64,000 bases of DNA. Source: Asterella californica (Eukaryota > Streptophyta > Marchantiopsida > Marchantiales > Aytoniaceae). Below are positions 22,780 through 34,500 of the stretch, piece after piece. A program made the translations under genes and the position numbers. The notes under the pieces were generated by a model that had not been told where the DNA came from, searched no databases, and saw nothing but the letters and a program-made list of their open reading frames with translations. The stretch spans positions 6,386,001-6,450,000 of the forward strand of contig JAYKYS010000015.1 in assembly GCA_036924285.1 (NCBI GenBank), in the 5' to 3' direction. Every line of letters begins with the position of its first letter. Positions within the stretch are counted from its first letter, which is position 1.

Positions 22780-25700
22780 ACACGAAGAATTAATTTATTA
22801 ACACTTGTTTCTCCTCGTCTCCGTTTACACAAAATGTACAAACAACCGTTTCAAGTTTACGACGTCAACTCAAATTTTCTAAACATACTTCTTCTCAGCT
22901 AGTTGGGAGGTACTCGAAAAATCCTTCGGAATGATCCCAGATGTCTCCAAACTGAATCTCTTAGCTGAAGTTATGCCTCATCAAACCTCAATTTGCTCTC
23001 CTCGGGACTACTTCTTGCAGAAATATACTTACGGCCCTAAGTAGTTCATCGCAGGTTTTTTCCAAAATCTCCAAATTTTTGTTCTGACAGTCTAGTAAGA
23101 TAGTCCTCGGTGGTAGCTTTCGGATGTCATCAAAATCTCTTGAAACGTTGTCGTGTTGTGACATGGCTCACATGTGAATTTAACGTAGAACTTTATTGTG
23201 TTGTTTTTTTGTTTTGTGAACTTTTTTATATAACGCGCCTGACAACGTATTAGGTGACACGTTCACGATTATCTAGCATGTGAGATCTTATGATAATGAG
23301 ACGTGCCAACTCAGTGATTCATGGACATTCGTGCGAGTGGCTCTTGTTGTCAAATTTAGGTATAAGATAGAGGGTCAAGGGTTCGTGGGGGCATTCTTCC
23401 TTGCATGGTGTTTTGTGAGTGTTTCTTAGTGTCTTACATGAAGAGAGAAGAGATGCGAGAGTTGTATTTATGGATGGATGATGATCCGAATTAAGAATCT
23501 TTTATTTCAAAATCCATTTCATATCAAGCTTCACTACATCCATTGCGAGAAACAACCACGAGAACAAGCTTCGTCAGATATATCAACTCCCACTTTATGT
23601 ACACTCTCATTTCGTTCTCTCTCGTCAGATATATCAACTCCCACTTTATGTACACTCTCATTTCGTTCTCTCTAAGAACACAAAATTGAGAAACAAACCT
23701 GAATGATATGTAATATGCACCCAACCTCTTAAACAAATCTCCAGATCTCAACCTAGACCCAAAACTACCGAAGCGTAGTTCAAAGCAAAAGAAATATCCA
23801 TGTGCTAACAACAAGTTTTACATCAATAACACATTACTCAAATCCGGGTCCAAACAACATCCATATACATGCCTTTAGCTAAAGCTAGCTACCACAAGCC
23901 ATACATAACTAACTATAACTCTAATGAATCTAAAAAGATGAAAACTGTAGCGAAGAAACCTATAAAGACATTTCTTCTTTCGTCAAACAGTCTTCAAATG
24001 TCGATCGGATCTTCTTTCCTAACTCTGTTGACTCCAAGAACTTTCATATCCGACTTTTGACAACAACGATATCTTCAAATTTTAGTTGCAATTGATCGAA
24101 CTTTCAAAAATTCCTCCTTGCGACTTAAAACCATATACACCGTCTAAACGATAGCTTGATCTGTGAAGCATCTTTCTTGTAGATCTAGTTACTTTGATCC
24201 CAACGAGACTCCAAACAAGCCGTTTGGAGTTCCTCTTGCAAAACCACGCAAGAAATTTGGTCGCAAGAAGTAAAAATTGGCGTAAATTGACTCCCTACAA
24301 CTCAAACTCGCTCACCACACCCAAACCAATAATCTAATCCACATACGATCTTCTCCTTTGCGTAAGTGAAGACTCCTTGATCTTGTCAACACCAAGAATG
24401 AAGAGTTTGGCTCATCGATTGTCAAGAACAGTCCAACCTCAAGTCGTAGTAAACAAAAAATTGACATAAACGCTTCCTTGTAAGCCAATTTCACCAAGAA
24501 CTCTCATATCGTCAATGAAACTTTGTATCGTCTTCAATTTCTTGAAGAACTCGATGATCTGATCTCCATGGATCCAAAGACAACAAGTTTGGACTTCAGA
24601 ACGATACGAACGATCCAAATCTCTTTCGTAGATCACTGAAGCACTCCAAATTTTTTTTCTTACGTCCCATTTTATTCCAGAACACACACCACGATCCTCT
24701 TCTTCATGAACTATCTTAACCAGTGTGTAATTTACACATATCTAAACTCAATGACGCCTTGCGCATTTGCATTAGATCTCCCAATCTCCAAAATCGTCCG
24801 TCGACAAGTCATAAATACAAACTAGTCTTTTAAACTACCCCTTACATCAGTTCACAATACGTGAGATTTGTCTTGATCATGACCAAGCAGCCCTCTTGTA
24901 CCCCTTAGTATAACATAGAGAACCGCAAGTACTCAGTAAGCATCAATAAGCTAAGGTCTAGCTTGATTTTTCTATCTTTTTATCTTTTAGATCTCATAAC
25001 GTCACCATTAAGCATCCAAATGAAACAAATGAAGTGTCTTTGGGAACCTAACAACTAGCTCTATCACTTGGTGCAATGAAATTCTAGATCTGAAATAGAT
25101 CAAAAAGTCGTTATTTCTCTTCATGAACGTCTTTGGAGCAAAAATATAGAACTTCAAAATATGATTTTCAAGTAGGAGCTTATCCACAATGCGACAACGT
25201 GATGACGAACATGAGCAACCATCTACGATACTAGCAATGCGGATCACACTTACACATTTACAACAAGTTGTGTGATGATAACCGCACTTGTTTAATCATC
25301 CATGCTCGATCATGTGCAATGGACAGCGATACAGTCTGACAGACCACAACCACATACTGATAAATAAATAAAAACATACCTTCATGAATCATTCAAAATA
25401 TCATTCATATAATCATGATCACACAATCTATTCATATATTCGCATTCAAATATGACATTCATAGTTGATGTAGGTGTATGATACTTACATCTCCACCACA
25501 TTGTGTCTTGTTGGAACCTTAATCCAGTAGTGCTTCTACTTGCAGCATTTTGCTCATAATCTTCTTCTTCACGCATCTTTTACAACAACAACTTCTGCAA
25601 CTATGAATATGCAAATGAAAATCTACAATCTACAGTGTCATTGATGTGATACCATGCACTCTTCACGCCAATACTCACACATAAACTCAGAATAAAGCAT

Positions 25701-28500
25701 TAATTATTCGTAGAGCATTTGAAAATAAAACACAAATCAAAGCACAATAATGAATTCAAAGAAGTACATAATTGGCTCCATGAGAACTAGTTAAATGTGC
25801 TACGAGAACCAAACGACAAAGCTTATATCTCGATCTTATGACACGAAAGCTCTCACAATTGTAACTAGAACGACATGAAAACTCTTGAAGGTATTCAAAA
25901 CTGAAAGCAATGGAATCACAAAGAGAATGATAGTGACGAACTGAGAGCAATGCGAATGAAGCGAGCTCATGATAATGACAACAATAATCGAGATGGATCT
26001 CACTGAGCACCACGCATGTCCAACATATATTTGTGTAACGTTTATCTCAGAACTTGGTCCATTGCATCCAACACTTCATCAACAAACTCATCGTGTTTAT
26101 TTTATCGCAGTATTGTTCACCACAACGAAATTGTTGATCGTAGTACAGGTGGACTCAACATGTATAAAGTTAATCACCGCTTAAATCGTGAGTGGAAAAG
26201 AACATTCATGTTAAAATCATAAACTCACTTGTGGATATCTTGCAAATATCATATGTACAAATAGAGTTTAAATTTATTTCTTTTTTCACTATCAACATGC
26301 ACTTGATTACACTAGAAGGAATTCTTGGTGATCTTATCTTTCAGAGGCATAATTGTCTGTCCACATGCTGCTTATGTTGATAGAATTTTGTTCCAGATAT
26401 TCGTGAGGATCAATAGGTCAACTATAAAGAAATTAAATACTATCAAAAATCTAATCGGTGCTTCGTAAGTCAAACAACGAAAGAATACTCCTAACATCTC
26501 TAAATTGTCCATTTATTTCGTATAAATTATTTTAAAATTTATTTATCCATACAAGCCAGCTGGAAGATGCAAGAAATCAGAAAAACATTTCGCTGGGTAA
26601 ATTTCCGAGAGTTTCCACTTAGGAAATGGTTTTATCCGAATGCAAATGGGATTTCATGTGCCTTGTGAATGAAGATGGGCCAACGTCGAGCCCTTGAGTG
26701 GCAGATGGTTGGCAGATGGTGGACAATCTGGACGTGTAGAAACTGGTGAAACCGTGCACCTAGTGGCACCGCGACCTGCAAAAGCCTAACCGCTAAATAA
26801 AAAGGATTATCGTATAAAAGTAAATAATTATTCATAAGAAATTGCTATGTTTACCACGTTCTGCTATTTGCAGTCCCACGTGATCTATCACGTTGACGGC
26901 ATGCGTAAACATGCAAACTTCAAACAAGCAATCGAAGAATCATCATGTGTAATGGAGGAGATGAGAATAGCAAAACATGGGGTAGCAATAGCCGTTTCCT
27001 TATTATAGTCACTTGGGGCCTTCTGAGTTCCAGATTCCATGCACTTCCCACTTCAGAAAATCTAGGAGATTTAGCGTATCACTACTTGATGACATCCAAG
27101 ATATGTTACAGCATCCACCACTCCCCTATGTGTTTTAGTTTAACTAACAACAAACCACTGAAGAAAAGAAAAAAGGAAAAAGAACAACATCAAAATACTC
27201 CTCCCCTTTCCTTGGAAAAAACCGCCTGCAAGCTATTTGCGAATGCTACGATAATTGTGTACACAAGAGAAGAAACATTCTTTTTCTTTGTCGTAGAATT
27301 AAAGAAAAGAAGGTTGATTGGACCTTCATCGTCTTCATTGTGCCAGTGTCAAGATGTCAGTTGCACAAGCTGTTTCGCACAATCTCAAAACTGCCATGCG
27401 TAACGATAATTATTGATACTCTGTTAGGACTTTCTTATGTCCCCACTCCCACATGAAATAAACTAATGAAATCGTCTATCGCAAGAAAGATTTCGTTTGG
27501 GAATTCGCTATTTTATTTAGGCAGTTCGGCAGCTCCAGCAAGAGTTGCGAAAGAACAAGGGAAGTAAAAAGAACGAAAGAAATGCAAGAAAACTTATCTA
27601 CAAGAGAAAGCGCATTGACGCGTATCTTTTACACGATCTCCCGCGCACCGTCACATTTGTCGCTGTCCGCGCATGAGCAGAGTTTTTATTTACTAGCGGT
27701 GTAAAAAGTCACCGGTGTATAGTTAGTATACTGCTGACAGGCTCCCAGGTAAGAACTGGCAAGCAAGAACTGGCATCACAGCAAACCTCGTCTGTTGGGT
27801 GAAGGGTCTGATGGACGGTCAGCGGTCAGGCCTCACGGTCCCGGCAAAAGTGAATTACAGTATTCCCTGGAGCAAGAGAGTGGTTGAGTGAATTCGTTGC
27901 GAATAAAGTTGAAGCTTGTTTTACTTCTCCGTGACAGTGGCACCTTATCTCAGGACAAGTAGTAGATCGACTAGGCGCTTGCTTGTTGCACTGTTTTGCG
28001 CAAGAACTCGTTGCAGGTGAATCCATGAAGTGCAACCTTCACTGGTCTTTGTCCATCGTTGAGAAGGAGCAACAATACAGTGTTATGCATCCTGTTTCTC
28101 TCGCGCGATTTTCTTCCGGTGTCTGTACCTTGTTCACGAGTCTTCCCTGCATGGTGACTTCAGTTCTGCTTTGATCTTCCACTCTCAGTCTCTCGTGTCC
28201 ACGGTAATTGTACAAACTGAACGAGAACATATTGCAACTCTTGAGAGAGAGAGAGCGCGGTGCACACATGTTCCAATCGACAGGTCTGACGGATATTTAA
28301 CTAGATCCTGGCGAGACACAGACACATACCAAACTACCGCCGCCCTGCGAATCATACGTGCCCCGACCTTGAGTGTTCATGTGCATGAACTTCGCTCTTG
28401 TTCCAGTTGAACTCCGTCGAATGGGACTCAGATTTAGCCTGGTTTCTGTAATCTTCCACCGTATGTGCCCATTACGTGTACTAACACCTTGAGCTGTTGA
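22780..28500. other. intergenic, mostly AT-rich, no gene supported
   Basis: About 5.7 kb. It holds a 51-bp tandem duplication at 23572-23673. The stretch just before it (23510-23560, TTTCATATCAAGCTTCA) resembles part of the gypsy leader near 15998, so an old retroelement fragment is likely. On the minus strand near 25655 a GGTATCACATC word followed by a short acidic frame (25576-25382) could be a primer site and gag start of a degraded element, but this is weak. From about 27600 the composition becomes more GC-rich, leading into the LOV gene. Confidence 0.35.
23572..23673 (+). repeat. 51-bp tandem duplication
   Basis: Two identical or nearly identical units, 23572-23622 and 23623-23673, beginning CGTCAGATATATCAACTCCC and ending TTCGTTCTCTCT. 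Confidence 0.9.
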
Positions 28501-28540
28501 TTCTGTCAACACCAGCTTGAGGCCCAGGAAGTTGTACACA

Positions 28541-31500
28541 ATGCCCCCTTTGAAGAAGCCACCGCCCGGGGCTAAGAACAAGACCGTCAGTGTTCACCAG
28601 CCCAACTTTTGTTCTTGGGAAGGAGATGCTTCGTTTAGTTCTCGTGGGTCGCTTGAGATATTTGGTGGTGGCCCGCAGACGTCTCCTCGGCTGTTCTCTC
28701 GAACACGTTCTGCCTGGAAGGATGCCCTCCAATGTGCCGAGTCAAAGCATCAGAGCACTAGTACTGGTTGCGAGGACCAGGACAGCAGCAAATTTGTGGC
28801 CTCTGTCTCTGACACACATTCCCGGTCAGCTCCGCAGCAAGTTGCAGTTAGCTCTATGGACTACTCCACTGGCATTTCGACTGCGTCTCCGTCAGAACGA
28901 AGTGGTCTTGAGGACGATGTTTCGAAATGGTTAGCGAACGCGGAAACCTCTGGAGGCCTGGTGAAGAACTCAGCGTCATCTCTTTCAAGATCCTCGGATT
29001 ATGGTAGCGTAAGCTTGGGTAGCAGTGACTTGAATCTCGAGGCGTGCACGCAGAGATTATCGGGGTGTTCTGTTGGACCTGCCAAGACTACTTCGGAACA
29101 AGAGTGGGACGAAGCTTTGCAACTTAGAAGAGAGAAGGCGGTGCCGGGACATCCCGATATCACTGATGAAGCTTTATCCGCGAGGGCCGCACAGTGGGGT
29201 TATGGAGTGGTTTTGAAGCCTACAGATAGTCGGGGTTCCGGTTCAGCGGGGACCGAGAGAATCTCATGGACCACGGGAAGTTCTGGCAGGAGTTCTGGTG
29301 TAGGGAAGAGCTCTATGACGACTTCGGAGGAGTCTACTGCCTCCAGCGGTTTCTCTTCGATGATTCCCGGGATTTCGAAGAACGTGAAGGAGGCATTGGC
29401 TTCGTTTCAGTTGGCGTTTGTGGTGTGTGATGCCCTGAATCCCGAGTACCCTGTTCTCTATGCTAGTGCTGGCTTCTTCAAGATGACTGGGTACTCTGCC
29501 AAGGAGGTTGTCGGTAGAAACTGGTATGTCTTCTTCACAAGCCCGGAGTTTATTTCTGTTAGTTGAAGGATCAAGGATATTTTCGGATAACAGTGTTGGA
29601 CACCTTTATTTCTCCTGCCTCCAGCAAGGGAGGGTTGACAGACAGTCAACTGAGCGATGCTACGAGCATGGATCTGTGAGCATCCATGCTTGCTACCTGC
29701 AGCGTTCGTCTTCCGAGTATTACGTCGAAACGACATGGAGGTGGTCGAATTTGTTGTTGAAAGTCATGCTGAGAATTAGTTGCTAGGCACAACTTCCTCC
29801 TGTGATCGTGTTCGGTTTGCTTTAGATCGTTTTGTCTCTTCTCATCTCCTGCAAGGTCACAGAAACCCGGGACGATTGGGTTGTTCTTAGCATATTTTCA
29901 AAGGCGAGGACTGAGAGTGACGAAGTTGTTGTGTAGTGATGGTGTTGGTGGTAACCCAATGGTAATTTGCTGGGGAGCAGTCATGTCTTTGAGAACTGCA
30001 GAAGGATAGGCATGTATTTTCCTATGCATCTAACGCTGAAAATGTCTTACTAATGCCGTGTCGGGGTTTAAATGGTCGTTTTGTTGTGGATTGTTTTGGG
30101 ATGACAAAATTGAGCGCCTACGTTTCCCATGACTTGGTAGGTAGCTTCACAAGCGTATTGCCGCTAAGTGCGTTCGATGTCCTTTTGGATTGACAAGGGT
30201 TAGTGGTAACTCGCTGAACTTATGCTTTTACTCAGTTCGTCTGGAACTGCTTTATTACAAATTCCTACTACAGTCGTCCCTGGGTAAGTGCTGCAAGGCG
30301 TCGGTAGCAGCATTCTCGGTTGCACTTATACAGGTTTTCTACTTATGCAGTAGTGCAATCTTGCACATATCCAGGAGTTCTATAAGTACTTATGCATTAG
30401 TATAATCTATAATTTATAAGTTGAAAATTTTGCACTAACATGTTTGGATTTGCTGCTTTTCACGCTGACAATATCCTTTATTCCGGAGCAAATTCTATCA
30501 ACCAAAAGCAATCAACTCCAGCTTTTGGTGGATGAGATGGGGATGGACAGTGAGTTTGACGCATATAGTGATTGAAAATAATTTCAAAAACTCACTGGAT
30601 AAATGCATTTTCTACTTAGTAAGTGATTCGTAAGTGCATAATTTGACAAGTCCAATACTGCACTTCTATCGAGTACTTTGCACCGAAGTACCATAACGCC
30701 CTGCAGTTATAGAGGGTATGCACTTGCGTGGGGTGCAGTTACGGAGGGACGACTGTACTATTAGTGGGGACCATGTCTCGAGACAATATAGGCGCCAACA
30801 TGATGACAATATGTCATCATGTTGGCGCCTCTTCTTTCGTCTTTAAGGTTACTGGGTATAAATTATACAACTTCTCCTTTTAGGCTTTGGGTGTGAATAA
30901 ACTCGACTAATATTCTAACGTCTTCTCTGTGGCCGTTATTTCTGTTCCGATCGCGTTGCGTCTCTGTCTTGCTTTTGTTAGCGTCTTGTCGATTCAGTGT
31001 ATCTGGACTAAGTAATCTTAATGTACCAGAAAGTTGACGAACCAAGTCTCCTCTGGAGATCTTGATCAGCGTCTCTGTTTTGTTTTTGTTAGCGTCTTGT
31101 CGATTCACTGTATCGAATCTTCTTGAGACAGCTGCATCTCACCTAGATACGCTCTCTCCCCCGCTGAGAGGCACCGTCTATCCAGGGTACGTAGTCTCAA
31201 TGCACCCTGGAACGATCGAACGGCAACGGCATGCATTTCTTTATGAGTACTTCTTTCCAGGACCTGGGCTGAAATACAATCGAAAGCTCCGGAGCAAACT
31301 TGGGAGACCTACCTACCCCATGTACCGGATCAGTCGCTCTGCAGGAGCAAAAACAGTATTGGAGTATTTCGGAGTAACTACTGCACCTCCATTCTTGCGT
31401 GCCGAGAGATGGAGAACGTTGGCCTTCCAAGTTTACTTCTCCAGTGCGCAAAAATTCTTTTTGCAACTAGAAGTCTTGATTTCTCGAGTCTGTGGTTCTG

Positions 31501-34500
31501 TGGCTCATAAATACGTGTATCGGACAGAAATAATGCAGTATTTGAGAGGAGGGAATTTGAAGCACGCAGGAAAGTCTAGCGTCAAAATTACGTGGTGGAC
31601 AGATCTCCCTGACTATGACAGGTTCAGGACTTGGTGCTGATTTACCACCTGTCTTGAGGAGACTAATATGGATTTCCATGCAAGCTTGCAAGTGCGCTTT
31701 ATTACCGGGACATGTGCATTTCAACGCCGGATATGTTGGCACGTTGCGCAGCTCAGAAACGGTACCAAAGAGTGGGCTGCAACGTTAGTACGCATCATAC
31801 ATAGATTGTACAACCAAGTAGTCATAGTATGAGGCACCGAATGGTATCCTGCAGGAGTTTTCTTGCAGAAGAACTAAGTTCGGGGATAAAATCCCGGCCC
31901 ACACCCTGCGTAAAGGATGCAATGACACCGGTCCGTCAGAGCTCAGTTTAAAACCTGGTATATATAGTACAGGAGGAAACACTAACAGTTGACCTACGAC
32001 ATATAATATTCGGTCTATCGTCGTACTTAAAAGCAGCCGACAGAGGGCAGAAGTGTTTCGTGTTTACTTCTGTGGACATGTGTACTAGCGGGTTTGTTTT
32101 ATCACTGTTGTCCTTCCTTTGGACACAGGTAACTATAGTTTCCCTTCTCTTTTGCGCCTGTTCCTGTTGTTTTTCTCTGTGGAGGTCTAATCTCGGTCCC
32201 TCATGTTTCTTCTTCTGCTCGGCCGTTGGGTTGAGCAACTGATTCGCGTGGTGCTTGTACACGAGGCATACTCTAGACTTCTGACATGTATAATTTATGT
32301 TTCACTGTGGTTTCGGGTTTGTACTGTTGCGTCTTGATCGATATACAAGCAGAAAGCCTTATGAGCTCTTTTAGTTCTGGGAAACATGAAAGTTAGTTCA
32401 GTATTCCCGAGAATCAAGAGACCCTACAGCTAGGAGCTAAGGGAAATCAAGACCTTATAATTCTTGTAAATACACTCTTCCGCCTTATGTACTTCTTGGG
32501 CGTGTATATCTTGGTTATCTGAAAGTTTCGCCAATTTTCGGCACAGACTTATGTTCATACTCGTGTTTTGTATCGGCCACCAGATGTCCTGGAGTCAGTG
32601 CTTGTTACATTAGGTGTATTACCTCCATTCATTCTTCTCATGGACTAACATACCTTCATTCTCCAACGGAGTACCACTTAGTAGGGATAGTTTCAACTTC
32701 CTGGTTTCCGGATGTCGTTGTCTTCGACCTCCTGAAAACCAGATTAAGCGGTTCTCTTTTCGTTCTGGTGATTAGGTCCAGCTAAAAGCTTCCAACCAAT
32801 CTATAAGCTCAAAGATCACTCGGAGAGCCGTATGCGAGGAGACTTGCTTTTTTGCTTTCAAATCCTTATACTGGGGTTTTTAGTTGACCGGCGGGGACGG
32901 CTTCTAGTCCCGGGATATTTTGATATCGTATCTCATGACGTCTTCGCAGATTAGGAACCTTCTAACTACTTCATTCAGTCCGTTTAGCACTTGCATGCTT
33001 TGTAATTTTTACTTCAACCTAGCTCTCTGTTACGTTCACTACTATTTGTGAATAGGGGGTACTACATACTGTAGTACTTCCGACTTTGCGCTGGTTCTCG
33101 TTGCTTGAAAACTTGCTGTTTGCTTCATATGCGTCCCTCCATGTTCGATTCGTTTTCACTTCTGCAGGTTCGGGAATGTACAGCTTCTTCGTATACATGT
33201 GTTTCCTCCATGATGTATGGCTCAGTCCTTTTGCCAAGTTCACTGGTCTACCACTTCACAAAGTCACGGGTTCACCCAGAGATGATCTCATGAAGAATTG
33301 CATGCCGTAGCCTTCCCACCGTAGACCCCGCGCCCTGGCTGGACAGTGCTGTTCATCCAGAGATACGTACTAACTAAGAACTGCACGCCGTAGCCTTGAT
33401 ACCATAGATGACCCCGCGCCCTGGCTGGACGTTGCTAGAAACAAGGATGGGTTGAGAAAAGCAAAGTCTAAGAGACGGCTACCTGAGGAAGAGGAGAGTC
33501 ACTCAAGTGCCAGAGGACATTCATTCTCACCTTCAAAGTTTCAGCCAGAAAGGATTTAACTAGATCGTCAGCAGAAGAAACTTTCTCAGGCTGACCCCAG
33601 AAAGAGTTGGACAACAAGGCAGCTGCTTTGAGCTTCAACTCCAGGCAACCTAATCTTGTGAACGGGTCCGATGGTAATTTAAGCTTTCTGATGTCACTAC
33701 ATAGGTTTGTTCTGAAAGTATTAAGTTTTGCAGAGTCTACCGAGTAATGCGTAATATCTTCGTCTCCATCTTGCACCGAGAGTACAGACCTTAGTCTGGT
33801 GGTTCACTAAAGATCTCCGAACTGAATGGGAACCCTTGGCCAATTAGAAGCTGCTGAGCTGGAAATTGTCTAACTTCGGATGACATTTCCTTTTCATGTA
33901 TATTTTGACCCTCTCTGCTGATGGAATCCTTATATCGGAGGCGTGAAACTGTGCCGCTTTATTGGAGAGTCAGAGCGTCAGAATGATGCTTACGCAGTCA
34001 TAGTCTAGGTTGAGGTGCATGCTAAGGAAGCGGAATACCAGCATGTTTGGCGTGTATATGGTAATGAGGTCCTTGAGTGCACACTGTTCCCTTGAGTCAG
34101 CCGTTTCCTGCTATCGCCTAGCTAACCATATAGACCGGCATACACAGTCTTCTTGAATCAGTCCTCCTTGAAGAGTGTTTGGTGTGTTAGCAGAATCATC
34201 TACGCTGTTCACAGGAAATTATTGGGATGCGGATTAGTCACGGTCTTTTCTTAAGTATGTCGCTTACGCCACGCTTAGATTAGTCTGCATCTCCTGTTAT
34301 AGAATGTGTCTATATTGTTTCGCTACCACGGATCCTGATCCTGGGAATGCTCTTCATTTTTGTCCCAGGGAAACCCATGCGATGTACTTCGCTGGGTTCA
34401 GATTCACGGGTTACCTCGTATGCGGCTATTTCTTGCAGAGCTGCTAACCACCGGCATAGATCAGGACATGCCATCATAATCTAGGAAATGGCTTTTAAGT

